Source: Kriegella aquimaris
GTDB taxonomy: Bacteria > Bacteroidota > Bacteroidia > Flavobacteriales > Flavobacteriaceae
Reading direction: 5' to 3'
DNA: 64,000 nt
NCBI RefSeq assembly: GCF_900103215.1
Contig: NZ_FNGV01000001.1
Span: 806,001 to 870,000 of the forward strand
This document shows, one piece after another, positions 48,946 to 57,885 of this stretch; position 1 is the first letter of the stretch, and the number at the start of each line of letters is the position of its first letter. The notes beneath the pieces were generated by a model. That model had not been told where the DNA came from, ran no database searches, and was given only the letters and a program-made list of their open reading frames with translations. The translations under genes were made by a program, and so were the position numbers.

Positions 48946-50022
48946 ATGAAATTGAAAAAGATTGTAGGGTTAATGTCAGGCACCTCGCTGGATGGTCTTG
49001 ACCTTGTATACTGCCATATTTGGAAAGCTACGGAAGGTTGGACATTTGAAATCAAGCAGACCAAAAGTATACCGTATTCCCCAAAAATGCATGAAGAGCT
49101 TAAAAGAGCTATCCTGCGTTCTGCAGAGGATCTGTTAGAACTGAATGCTACCTATGGTACTTGGTTGGGCGAACAGACCAAAGCTTTTATTGTTGAACAT
49201 GACTTAGAGGTTGATTGTGTTGCTAGCCATGGGCACACCACCCATCACCGACCTGAGAAAGGATTTACTTTTCAAATCGGCTCGGGTCAACATCTGGCCA
49301 ATGCCTGCGGAAAAAAAGTGGTCTGTGATTTTCGTACAAATGATGTTGCCCTCGGAGGTCAAGGCGCTCCTTTGGTGCCTATCGGAGATCGCCTTTTTTT
49401 CGAACAATATGATTTTTGCCTGAACTTGGGCGGTATCAGCAATATCTCTTTTGAAAAGGAAGGACTACGACTCGCCTATGATATCGGCCTCGCCAATATG
49501 ATATTAAACCACATCACACAAAAACAAGGATTATCATATGATGGAGGCGGCCAACTCGCCCGTAAAGGAAGGTCCAACCCCGAGATGCTAAGTGCCTTGA
49601 ATGCTTTGGAATACTATCGCCTACCTTTCCCTAAATCTATAGGTTATGAATGGTTTGTTGAAAAAGTAATTCCTATTGTTGATAGTACGTCTGACAGTAT
49701 GGAGAACTTGCTCAATACAAGTATCCATCATATCTGCGAACAAATTACACTTCAGATAAAAGCGAATACCAAGAAACCAAAAAATACACTTCTTGTTACG
49801 GGCGGTGGGGCCCTGAACGATTTTCTGATAGACACATTACAAAAAAAATTAGGAGATAGCGTCGAGGTTGTCATTCCTTCCAAAATCATAATTGAGTTTA
49901 AAGAAGCCCTTGTTTTTGCACTTATGGGAGCTTTGCGATTGGATCATGACATCAATGTGCTCTGCTCTGTGACGGGTGCAAAAAGAGATTCCTCTAGCGG
50001 TGTCGTTTTTTTACCCAGTTGA
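48946..50022 (+). CDS. anmK: Anhydro-N-acetylmuramic acid kinase
   Basis: 358 residues, typical for AnmK. The N-terminus has GLMSGTSLDGLD, the ATP-binding phosphate-1 motif; the catalytic-region GGQGAPLVPIGD and NLGGISNISF segments are all conserved, and the C-terminal LLVTGGGALNDF belongs to the second lobe. It phosphorylates and opens 1,6-anhydroMurNAc to MurNAc-6-phosphate, the substrate of MurQ encoded at 37723-38532. With the AmpG-like permease, nagZ, murQ and nagB it completes a wall-recycling path. It stands alone, 98 bp before the acetate module. Confidence 0.96.
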   Translation: MKLKKIVGLMSGTSLDGLDLVYCHIWKATEGWTFEIKQTKSIPYSPKMHEELKRAILRSAEDLLELNATYGTWLGEQTKAFIVEHDLEVDCVASHGHTTHHRPEKGFTFQIGSGQHLANACGKKVVCDFRTNDVALGGQGAPLVPIGDRLFFEQYDFCLNLGGISNISFEKEGLRLAYDIGLANMILNHITQKQGLSYDGGGQLARKGRSNPEMLSALNALEYYRLPFPKSIGYEWFVEKVIPIVDSTSDSMENLLNTSIHHICEQITLQIKANTKKPKNTLLVTGGGALNDFLIDTLQKKLGDSVEVVIPSKIIIEFKEALVFALMGALRLDHDINVLCSVTGAKRDSSSGVVFLPS

Positions 50023-50064
50023 GCTAAGTTTATAATTTTTTTGAAACACAGGCTAGCGAAAACG

Positions 50065-50094
50065 TTTGAGTTTGTGCTCAAATCACTATATTCG
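50065..50094 (+). promoter_or_regulatory. Putative promoter with overlapping inverted repeat for the acetate module
   Basis: TTTG (50065) and TATATTCG (50087-50094, 7 of 8 matches to TAnnTTTG in fixed positions) are 18 bp apart. A perfect inverted repeat TTTGAG-N6-CTCAAA (50065-50082) covers the -33 element and could be a regulator site. Confidence 0.45.
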
Positions 50095-50120
50095 GAAACC
50101 AAATTAAAAAAATCAATACC

Positions 50121-50381
50121 ATGTCGGAGAAACAAGATAAGGCAACCGCGTACTGGAAAGAAAACGTGAGATACTTATTCATACTTCTATTTATTTGGTT
50201 TGCTGTTTCTTACGGCGCCGGAATACTTTTTAAAGATGCCCTTGATACCATTAAAATTGGTGGTTTCAAACTCGGTTTCTGGTTTGCACAACAGGGTTCG
50301 ATATACGTTTTCGTCATCTTGATATTCGTATATGTACGCCTAATGAACAAATTGGATAAAAAATACGGTTACGATGAATAG
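50121..50381 (+). CDS. DUF4212 small symporter subunit
   Basis: 86 residues with two transmembrane segments (about 18-36 and 48-72), the build of the DUF4212 family. Such small proteins are almost always encoded just before an actP-like sodium:solute symporter of the VC_2705 subfamily, as here (84-bp gap), and are considered its partner subunit. Its exact role in transport is not known. Confidence 0.9.
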   Translation: MSEKQDKATAYWKENVRYLFILLFIWFAVSYGAGILFKDALDTIKIGGFKLGFWFAQQGSIYVFVILIFVYVRLMNKLDKKYGYDE

Positions 50382-50465
50382 CCTCTCAGGTTTATACACT
50401 GTACTAGAAAAAAAACCAACAACCAAATGCTTCCGTAATCTCGGAAGTAACAAAAATCAACAATT

Positions 50466-52160
50466 ATGAGTGTTCAAACCTGGACGTATTTACTAGTGGG
50501 CATCACGTTTGCAATTTATATCGGCATCGCCATTTGGTCAAGGGCAGGATCGACTAAAGAATTCTATGTTGCCGGTGGCGGGGTCTCTCCCTTAGCCAAC
50601 GGTATGGCTACTGCTGCCGATTGGATGTCTGCCGCATCTTTTATATCCATGGCAGGAATTATTTCCTTTGCGGGCTACGATGGGTCTGTATATCTGATGG
50701 GCTGGACCGGCGGCTACGTTCTTTTAGCGCTTCTTTTAGCACCCTACCTTCGTAAATTCGGCAAATTTACAGTGCCTGATTTTATTGGTGATCGCTACTA
50801 TTCAAAAACTGCACGAATCGTTGCCGTCATATGTGCCCTTATTGTTTCCTTTACCTATGTAGCAGGTCAGATGCGGGGCGTGGGCGTTGTTTTCTCCCGG
50901 TTTTTAGAAGTTGATATTAATACCGGTGTAATCATTGGAATGATTATCGTATTGTTCTATGCCGTTTTAGGAGGAATGAAAGGTATCACCTATACCCAAG
51001 TGGCCCAATATTGTGTTCTGATATTCGCCTTTATGGTCCCCGCAATTTTCATCTCGATTCAAATGACCGGAAACCCAGTACCACAGTTGGGCATGGGTGC
51101 CACGGTAAATGATGGTTCGGGGATGTTTCTGTTGGATAAATTAGACGGACTATCTACCGAGCTCGGTTTCGCCGAATATACCAGCGGCTCTAAAAGTGTT
51201 ATCGATGTATTTGCCATCACCTTCGCCTTGATGGTCGGCACGGCCGGGCTTCCACACGTAATCGTTCGATTTTTTACTGTAAAACGCGTAAAAGATGCAC
51301 GGAAATCAGCAGGTATCGCCCTTTTGCTAATTGCTATATTGTACACAACTGCCCCTGCGGTGTCGGTTTTCGCAAAGACCAACTTGATCAATACCGTAAG
51401 CGACAAGGCCTATGATTCAATGCCTATATGGTTTAAAAACTGGGAAACTACAGGGCTTTTGGCTTTCGATGATAAGAATAACGATGGAAAAATTCAGTAC
51501 GTTGCCGACAAAGAAGCCAATGAACTGACCATCGATAATGATATAATGGTGTTGGCCAATCCTGAAATTGCCGACCTTCCGGCATGGGTAATTGCTTTGG
51601 TAGCCGCGGGTGGACTTGCAGCAGCGTTGTCTACCGCTGCTGGACTTTTATTGGTTATTTCCTCATCTATTTCGCATGATTTGATCAAGAAAGTATTCAA
51701 GCCTAATATTTCTGATAAAGGCGAACTTTGGGCCGCACGTATTGCCGCAACCGTTGCTGTTGTCATCGCTGGCTATTTTGGTATCAATCCACCGGGCTTT
51801 GTTGCCGCAGTTGTCGCCTTGGCCTTTGGTCTTGCCGCAGCATCGTTCTTCCCCGCTATTGTTCTAGGAATTTTCTATAAGAAAATGAACAAGGAAGGTG
51901 CCATTGCCGGTATGATTGTCGGTATAGTCTCTATGCTCGTATATATGATGAAATTCAAGTTCGATATGTTCGGAGGAGGTACCGCAGAAGATTGGTGGAT
52001 GGGAATTTCGCCCGAAGGTTTTGGAACTGTCGCCATGTTACTTAACTTTATTGTTGCGGTAATCGTTATGCAATTTACTCCCGAACCGCCAGAAGACGTT
52101 CAAGAAATCGTCGAAGATATTCGAATCCCCAGCGGTGCGGGCGAAGCTACCGGCCATTAA
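50466..52160 (+). CDS. Sodium:solute symporter, VC_2705 (ActP-like) subfamily
   Basis: 564 residues with about 13 hydrophobic segments. ATAADWMSAASFISMAGII and GTAGLPHVIVRFFTV are hallmark SSS-family segments. An extended polar loop (about residues 309-370) carries the EF-hand-like DKNNDGKIQY run. The protein probably imports acetate or another short monocarboxylate with Na+; the acs gene lies 38 bp downstream. The DUF4212 subunit gene precedes it. Substrate is inferred from context. Confidence 0.92.
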   Translation: MSVQTWTYLLVGITFAIYIGIAIWSRAGSTKEFYVAGGGVSPLANGMATAADWMSAASFISMAGIISFAGYDGSVYLMGWTGGYVLLALLLAPYLRKFGKFTVPDFIGDRYYSKTARIVAVICALIVSFTYVAGQMRGVGVVFSRFLEVDINTGVIIGMIIVLFYAVLGGMKGITYTQVAQYCVLIFAFMVPAIFISIQMTGNPVPQLGMGATVNDGSGMFLLDKLDGLSTELGFAEYTSGSKSVIDVFAITFALMVGTAGLPHVIVRFFTVKRVKDARKSAGIALLLIAILYTTAPAVSVFAKTNLINTVSDKAYDSMPIWFKNWETTGLLAFDDKNNDGKIQYVADKEANELTIDNDIMVLANPEIADLPAWVIALVAAGGLAAALSTAAGLLLVISSSISHDLIKKVFKPNISDKGELWAARIAATVAVVIAGYFGINPPGFVAAVVALAFGLAAASFFPAIVLGIFYKKMNKEGAIAGMIVGIVSMLVYMMKFKFDMFGGGTAEDWWMGISPEGFGTVAMLLNFIVAVIVMQFTPEPPEDVQEIVEDIRIPSGAGEATGH

Positions 52161-52198
52161 CTTTTTATCTATTTTCTAGTTTATATAAGCATATTAGT

Positions 52199-54106
52199 AT
52201 GAGTAATTATCACATCAAACATTTAGAAGAATATTTTCAGGTATATCGAAAGTCGGTTCGTAACCCTGAAGGATTTTGGGAAGAAATCGCCGAAGAACAT
52301 TTTGTATGGCGTAAGAAATGGAACAATGTCTTGAGCTGGGATTTTTCAAAACCCGAAATAAAATGGTTCGAGGGAGCTAAGCTCAATATTACCGAAAACT
52401 GCATCGATAGACATCTGCCTACGCGTGGCGAAAAAACGGCCATCCTTTTTGAACCCAATGATCCTAACGAAGAAGCCGAACATATTACCTACCGTCAACT
52501 TCATGAGCGTGTATGCCGAATGGCTAACGTTCTTAAGGACAACGGTATCAAAAAAGGGGATCGTGTCTGTATCTACCTCCCTATGATTCCTGAATTGGCC
52601 ATTTCATTATTGGCCTGTGCCCGTATTGGTGCCATTCATTCCGTAGTCTTTGCCGGTTTTTCCGCTCATGCACTCTCAACACGAATCAACGATAGTGATT
52701 GTAAATTAGTCTTGACCTCTGATGGTTCATTTCGCGGTAATAAGACAATTGACCTAAAAGGTATTGTCGACAAGGCGCTAGATGATTGCCCTGGCGTACA
52801 TACAGTGCTTGTGGCCAAGCGTATCGATTCGGAAATTAAAATGAAGGAAGGTCGTGACAAATGGCTACAACCTTTACTTGATGACGCCTACGCCGATTGC
52901 GTGGCCGAAATTATGGATGCCGAAGACCCCTTATTCATTCTTTATACCTCCGGATCGACAGGTAAGCCAAAAGGTATGGTACATACAACTGGTGGTTATA
53001 TGGTCTACACGGCGTACACCTTTAAAAATATATTCCAATACCGTGAAGACGATGTCTATTGGTGTACTGCGGATATCGGTTGGATCACCGGACATTCGTA
53101 TATCGTATACGGACCGTTGGCAAACGGAGCCACTACCGTGATGTTCGAAGGGGTTCCCTCCTATCCAGATTACGGTCGTTTTTGGGAAGTTGTAGAAAAA
53201 CATAAGGTAAACCAATTCTATACCGCACCCACGGCCATTCGTGCCTTGGCCAAGGAGAATCTCGATTTTGTGGAAAAACATGATCTATCCTCTTTAAAAG
53301 TACTGGGCTCCGTAGGCGAACCCATTAATGAGGAAGCTTGGCATTGGTATAATAACAATGTTGGTAAAAAACATAGCCCGATCGTCGACACTTGGTGGCA
53401 GACCGAAACGGGCGGTATTATGATTTCACCCATTCCGTATGTAACCCCAACTTCACCCACCTACGCGACTTTGCCTTTTATCGGTATCCAACCCGCTTTG
53501 ATGGATGAAAACGGTGCGGAAATCAAAGGCAATCAGGTTGATGGCCGTTTGTGTATAAAATTCCCATGGCCAGCGATTGCAAGAACCATATGGGGCAATC
53601 ACGATCGCTATCGCGAAACTTATTTTACCGCGTATAAGGACAAGTATTTTACGGGTGACGGTGCACTACGCGATGGCGTTGGCTACTACCGAATCACCGG
53701 GCGTGTAGATGATGTAATCATTGTTTCGGGACACAACTTGGGTACAGCACCGATCGAAGATTCAATCAACGAGCATCCAGCAGTAGCCGAATCGGCCATT
53801 GTAGGTTTCCCACACGACGTAAAAGGAAATGCACTTTACGGATATGTGATTTTAAAGGAATTTGGTGAGACCCGTGATCGTGACAACCTCCGTAAGGAAA
53901 TCAACCAGCAGATCACCGAGCATATCGGACCCATCGCCAAGTTGGATAAAATACAGTTCGTTTCCGGGCTCCCCAAAACGAGAAGTGGTAAGATTATGAG
54001 ACGTATTCTTCGTAAGATTGCCAGTAAAGACACTTCTAATCTGGGGGACACCAGTACGCTATTAAACCCAGAAATCGTCAAAGAAATAATGGACAACGCC
54101 TTATAG
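52199..54106 (+). CDS. acs: Acetyl-CoA synthetase (AMP-forming)
   Basis: 635 residues, close to the normal ~650. The A3 motif YTSGSTGKPKG, the A5 region DTWWQTETGG, the hinge ITGRVDDVIIVSGH and the C-terminal TRSGKIMRR with the catalytic Lys (a known acetylation site in homologues) are all intact. The WFEGAKLNITENCID N-terminal segment is typical of Acs. It activates acetate to acetyl-CoA using ATP. The symporter and DUF4212 genes upstream make an acetate uptake and activation operon. A strong hairpin lies 72 bp after the stop. Confidence 0.96.
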   Translation: MSNYHIKHLEEYFQVYRKSVRNPEGFWEEIAEEHFVWRKKWNNVLSWDFSKPEIKWFEGAKLNITENCIDRHLPTRGEKTAILFEPNDPNEEAEHITYRQLHERVCRMANVLKDNGIKKGDRVCIYLPMIPELAISLLACARIGAIHSVVFAGFSAHALSTRINDSDCKLVLTSDGSFRGNKTIDLKGIVDKALDDCPGVHTVLVAKRIDSEIKMKEGRDKWLQPLLDDAYADCVAEIMDAEDPLFILYTSGSTGKPKGMVHTTGGYMVYTAYTFKNIFQYREDDVYWCTADIGWITGHSYIVYGPLANGATTVMFEGVPSYPDYGRFWEVVEKHKVNQFYTAPTAIRALAKENLDFVEKHDLSSLKVLGSVGEPINEEAWHWYNNNVGKKHSPIVDTWWQTETGGIMISPIPYVTPTSPTYATLPFIGIQPALMDENGAEIKGNQVDGRLCIKFPWPAIARTIWGNHDRYRETYFTAYKDKYFTGDGALRDGVGYYRITGRVDDVIIVSGHNLGTAPIEDSINEHPAVAESAIVGFPHDVKGNALYGYVILKEFGETRDRDNLRKEINQQITEHIGPIAKLDKIQFVSGLPKTRSGKIMRRILRKIASKDTSNLGDTSTLLNPEIVKEIMDNAL

Positions 54107-54178
54107 ACAAAAAAGTCTAAAAATAATTTCGCAAAGTATAAATCGCTTTGCACTTTGCAGATTACCCATAAATTCAAT

Positions 54179-54221
54179 ATAAACCTTTAGCCCATCTTAA
54201 ATTGACAGGCTAAAGGTTTAT
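54179..54221 (+). terminator. Terminator hairpin after acs
   Basis: A perfect 14-bp stem (54179-54192 with 54208-54221) closes a 15-nt loop, followed by a pyrimidine-rich tract (GCTTTTCTT). The rest of the 413-bp acs-TIR gap is AT-rich with one doubtful small frame. Confidence 0.7.
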
Positions 54222-54402
54222 GCTTTTCTTCCATTCAAAACATCTACTAAAAATACTTATATTAGTAGTATTGTTATTAAATAGTTCCCTCAAACTGTCT
54301 TTCAAGTCCTTTGGACAAAAAAAGACACCTTCTTCACGGAGGGAAGATACCGAACACCATATTATTCATTTGCCAAGGCATTTGCAAGCTATAAATGAAT
54401 AG
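54220..54402 (+). CDS. Doubtful 60-residue small protein with signal-like N-terminus
   Basis: The ATG lies inside the right arm of the acs terminator hairpin, which speaks against translation. In favour is a basic start, a leucine-rich hydrophobic run (LKILILVVLLLN) and an SFGQ site similar to flavobacterial signal-peptide ends, followed by a short charged tail with several His and Arg residues. I do not recognise it; no promoter is visible. It may be a small secreted peptide or chance. Confidence 0.22.
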   Translation: MLFFHSKHLLKILILVVLLLNSSLKLSFKSFGQKKTPSSRREDTEHHIIHLPRHLQAINE

Positions 54403-54519
54403 AAGTAAGCTATTTGAATTCTCCGTTGGACAGGAAATCTAAAGTGGTTGCTTTTATTTAATAATTACAAATTATACGAAATCGCGGAATACCGTTAACC
54501 AACACTAAAACCAGTTTTG

Positions 54520-55935
54520 ATGAAGGAAATTAAAATGTTTATGGCCTACGCCTCCGAGGATGAGGAATACAAAGTACAACTTAGCAAACACCTCTCCGCC
54601 CTAAAAGAAGAAGGCTATATAAGCGAGTGGACAGCAGGGGAAATTCTGCCCGGTGCCAATGTAATGAGCGATCTTAGAAAAAGAATGAGCCGTTGCGATA
54701 TTATTGCGCTGTTACTGAGTGCTGATTTTGTAGGTTCAGACGACGGCATTGAATTGGAGGAAATGGCTTTTGCCTTAAAAGCCAAAAAGGGAACGCGATT
54801 GGTACCCATCAAAATCAGGGCTTGTATGTTAAGTGACGCCTATGCCCAATTCAGTATGCTTCCCGACCAATCAAAACCTGTAGACGACCCCGCTTGGGGC
54901 AGTCGCGACAATGCTTATATGAATATCGCCGAAGGGCTTAAAAAATTGGCGCTTTCCATGCGCGATGAAGATGCACGTGGGGTTAGGGAGAAAATCAAAC
55001 AAACCATGCAATCTACAGCCGCCGCTCCTTCTCGGCCGGTGTCCAGTTCCGGGAGTTCTGAAAAATCTTCCTCCAACAATAAAACTTTACTGATTAGTAT
55101 AGGCGTTCTTGCCGCCCTATTGATCGGTTTAGCGGGGTTTATATTTATGAACAATGACCGCCTGAAAGATGATGAGACAACTATAAAACCGGAGAAGATA
55201 ACCAAAGTCGAACCCCCCGTCGATCCAGTCAGTAATCCAGGTATTGGTGAAAATGCAACCGATGCTGAAGCGTACGACAACGCTAAAGCACAGAATAAGG
55301 TTGAAGCCTTTGTTGCTTATTTACGAAAATATCCCGAAGGAAAATATACCGCCGAAGCCAACAATTTTATCAAAAAAATAAAAAACGATAGCATAGCCAA
55401 TGCAGCCAATAATTTAATTAAAAAACATGATGCGGATTGGAACAGTACGGTTAAGAGCAATGACCTGTTAAGCTATCAAGTGTATGTACGGAGTTATCCT
55501 GAAGGGAGCCACGTCACGGAGGCCAAAGAAAAAATTGAGCAGCTTAAGATAGCTGAAAGCGATAATCAAACATGGCAGAAAGCATCAGAAATGAATACGG
55601 TATCCGCTTATCTCCGGTATATGAAAGGATTTAGCCAAGGACTTCATCATGATGAGGCTATTGCTGGAATCAAGGGCCTTTTAAAAAAGCAAGGCTGGGC
55701 GTACTACGGCAAATTAAATGCAGATAAAAAAATGAACAATAGCCGTTATTTCAATCTATTTGATGGTGAAAAAGATGGAAATCCGAAAGTCGGAGATCTT
55801 ATTCAAGTTCAGAAAGGAATCAATATACGGAAGGGTCCCGATGCCGATAATGCGACCATCGAATCACTACGAAAAGATCATATTGGCATGATTACCGACA
55901 TAAAACCTGGGGTTTGGGTAAAAATTAATTATTGA
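54520..55935 (+). CDS. Membrane TIR-domain protein with extracytoplasmic repeats and SH3 domain
   Basis: 471 residues from ATG 54520. Residues 1-140 form a TIR (TIR_2-type) domain: FMAYASEDEEY at the start, LPGANVMSDL, and SADFVGSDDGIELEE, whose Glu78 or Glu80 sits where NADase TIRs keep the catalytic Glu. A Ser/Asn-rich linker leads to one membrane segment (189-210). Outside are three ~38-residue repeats (about 251-288, 306-343, 351-388) with the pattern AF..YLR.YPEG.Y..EA, then an SH3-like domain (about 424-471, GINIRKGPD). The layout suggests a sensor outside and a TIR effector or signalling domain inside. A second TIR gene is convergent, 51 bp away. Confidence 0.8.
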   Translation: MKEIKMFMAYASEDEEYKVQLSKHLSALKEEGYISEWTAGEILPGANVMSDLRKRMSRCDIIALLLSADFVGSDDGIELEEMAFALKAKKGTRLVPIKIRACMLSDAYAQFSMLPDQSKPVDDPAWGSRDNAYMNIAEGLKKLALSMRDEDARGVREKIKQTMQSTAAAPSRPVSSSGSSEKSSSNNKTLLISIGVLAALLIGLAGFIFMNNDRLKDDETTIKPEKITKVEPPVDPVSNPGIGENATDAEAYDNAKAQNKVEAFVAYLRKYPEGKYTAEANNFIKKIKNDSIANAANNLIKKHDADWNSTVKSNDLLSYQVYVRSYPEGSHVTEAKEKIEQLKIAESDNQTWQKASEMNTVSAYLRYMKGFSQGLHHDEAIAGIKGLLKKQGWAYYGKLNADKKMNNSRYFNLFDGEKDGNPKVGDLIQVQKGINIRKGPDADNATIESLRKDHIGMITDIKPGVWVKINY

Positions 55936-55986
55936 TTTATACCCCTATTAAAGGTGCCTCTGTATCCAGTACATAGAAAATACCGG

Positions 55987-56439
55987 TTATTTTGTAAGCA
56001 TGTAGTCAACCAGTCTTTCAATACCATTGGCCACTTCGGTAAATGCACTATCCCTATTCGCAAATTCAGTAATGGGCTGGGCGTTTCGGGGGAGCGCTTG
56101 TAGTTTGGCATAGGGCAGACTGGTCCACTGACATTCTCGCAAGATAATGGGAATTACATAAGCGGTACCCTCTTCATGGCGCCGCATAGCCTCGGCCAGC
56201 TCTTTCTCCCAAATAAAATCGGAAGCATTAAAATCTACACTAACCAGCAATAAGATGATATTGGCCTTGTTCAGCTCATCCATGATGGTTTTGTCCCATT
56301 CTTGCCCGGGGATAAGCGCCCTATCGTTCCAAGTATCAATTTTACCCGAACGTTTTAGCACTTTTAGGTATTTGTCCATTTCTGTTTTTAGGGCCTCGTC
56401 TTCATGGGCATACGAAGTAAAAATATAGGCTTTGCTCAT
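55987..56439 (-). CDS. Stand-alone TIR-domain protein
   Basis: 150 residues consisting only of a TIR domain: YIFTSYAHEDEALKTEM, then DTWNDRALIPGQEWDK, SVDFNASDFIWEKELAEAM and an IPIILRECQW strand. Glu78 or Glu80 in WEKELAEAM corresponds to the catalytic Glu of NAD-cleaving TIRs. No signal or membrane segment is present. It faces the membrane TIR gene tail to tail. It lies 213 bp downstream of the exporter gene on the same strand. Possible roles are NAD hydrolysis, nucleotide signalling, or TIR-TIR pairing with the neighbour; none is proven. Confidence 0.82.
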   Translation of the reverse strand: MSKAYIFTSYAHEDEALKTEMDKYLKVLKRSGKIDTWNDRALIPGQEWDKTIMDELNKANIILLLVSVDFNASDFIWEKELAEAMRRHEEGTAYVIPIILRECQWTSLPYAKLQALPRNAQPITEFANRDSAFTEVANGIERLVDYMLTK

Positions 56440-56652
56440 ATTTTAGTTGGTTTTAAAAGTTTTTGCGGGGGAAGGAATATTATGTTAACGCGTCCTCAAT
56501 GCATACGCTACCCCTAAATATACTTATAAAAGCAAACCCTACGGATAAAACGATTAACAAATTGAGTAAGAAGCAATATGTATACGTGGCATAATAATTT
56601 GAAGAAATAATCCTGTTCGAAACCTCAAATTTCTTAAAATCCAAGCTAGAAA

Positions 56653-57873
56653 CTAGCGAACGGCGCGTCGTAGAAAAGCGGAGGGCTGGCGAAATACGGC
56701 GAATATAATCAGCGAAACGAGTCCGCAAATTGCCAGGCCAACAAAAAGCGGTAACACCGTAGTATCGACAAAACTACCGATATAAGTTGCAATGGGAACG
56801 GAAAGCATAGTGGATATAAACCCAGTAATAGCTGCACCGATACCCGCAATATGACCAATTGGCTCCATGGCAATTGATCGTAGGTTGCCCCAGATAAAGC
56901 CCAAACTAAAAAATTGAATCGACAAGAAAATTATTAGAATCAAAACTGGGGGATTTTGTCCCAAATTCCAAAACAGCAGCACGTAGAGCATAGAGATACT
57001 AAAAAAAGCGGTCAAGGCCATAAAGGCCAAACGACGCATACCGAATCTAAGCACCAATGTTCCGTTTAAAAAAGTAGACAGTCCGATAGAAATCGCTAAG
57101 CCAGCAAAAATAAAAGGAAACTCGTCGACCAAGTGGTACTGATCTTCAAAGACATGCTGAGAAGCACTTAAATAAACCAAAAATGCCCCGGTAATCAGAC
57201 CAGAGATTATGGTAAACGCCATCGTTTCCCGATGTTTGATCAGTTCTTTTAATCCGTCTAAAAAAATACGACCCGAAAAGGGAATCTTATATTCCGGTTT
57301 AAGGGTTTCAGGCTGTCGTTTCCAAAACCATAATGCAATCAACACCCCAAAAAAGAGTTGCATATAGAAAATGGCTTCCCAGCCCATACTATCCATAATC
57401 AACTTCCCAAAAGCAGGGGCAACTACGGGTACCAAGATAAAGAAGGCGGTAACAAACGACATGATCCGCGCCATATAATCACCTTTGTACATATCACGAA
57501 TAATAGATACGGTAATGGTACGGGGCGCCGAAAGGCCAATGCCCTGTAGAATACGCCCAGCGATCATCCATTCTAACGAAGGGGCAAAAACACACATGAT
57601 ACTGGCAATTCCGAATACGACAAAACCCATATATACAATGGGCTTTCTACCAAAACTATCCGATAGCGGACCGAAGAACAATTGTCCGACACCCAATCCC
57701 AAAAAAATCATAGTTATCAATAGCTGATGTTCAGTCGAATCAAAACTGTTGATAGCGATTCCTATGTTTGATAATGCGGGCAATAAAGCATCGATGGATA
57801 AGGCTGCGATAGACATCAACGAAGCCATCAAGGCCACAAATTCGAAGTTCGGTTTCGTCTGTTGAGTTTGCAT
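56653..57873 (-). CDS. Bcr/CflA-family multidrug efflux MFS transporter
   Basis: 406 residues with twelve transmembrane segments. LGLGVGQLFFGPLSDSFGRKP is the MFS signature of the first half, and GRILQGIGLSAPRTITVSIIRD is the segment conserved in the Bcr/CflA group. It is expected to export drugs or small metabolites using the proton gradient. A -7 element just upstream places transcription start near the ATG, so the mRNA may have almost no leader. Upstream lies a 268-bp divergent region shared with udk. Confidence 0.9.
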   Translation of the reverse strand: MQTQQTKPNFEFVALMASLMSIAALSIDALLPALSNIGIAINSFDSTEHQLLITMIFLGLGVGQLFFGPLSDSFGRKPIVYMGFVVFGIASIMCVFAPSLEWMIAGRILQGIGLSAPRTITVSIIRDMYKGDYMARIMSFVTAFFILVPVVAPAFGKLIMDSMGWEAIFYMQLFFGVLIALWFWKRQPETLKPEYKIPFSGRIFLDGLKELIKHRETMAFTIISGLITGAFLVYLSASQHVFEDQYHLVDEFPFIFAGLAISIGLSTFLNGTLVLRFGMRRLAFMALTAFFSISMLYVLLFWNLGQNPPVLILIIFLSIQFFSLGFIWGNLRSIAMEPIGHIAGIGAAITGFISTMLSVPIATYIGSFVDTTVLPLFVGLAICGLVSLIIFAVFRQPSAFLRRAVR

Positions 57874-57877
57874 CCGG

Positions 57878-57885
57878 CAAAAATA
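57878..57885 (-). promoter_or_regulatory. Putative -7 promoter element for the Bcr-type gene
   Basis: The minus strand reads TATTTTTG, ending 4 bp before the ATG at 57873. A CAAA on the plus strand (57912-57915) could be the -33 element with a long 26-bp spacer. Transcription would start at or beside the ATG. Confidence 0.35.

Noticed and set aside
54520-56439. TIR genes as a Thoeris or CBASS system
   Set aside because: No ThsA-like SIR2/SLOG gene, cyclic-nucleotide synthase or ubiquitin-like partner is adjacent; neighbours are acs and an MFS exporter.
56480-56728. 82-codon minus-strand frame next to the Bcr-type gene
   Set aside because: It overlaps the well-supported exporter gene in another frame and lacks protein-like composition.
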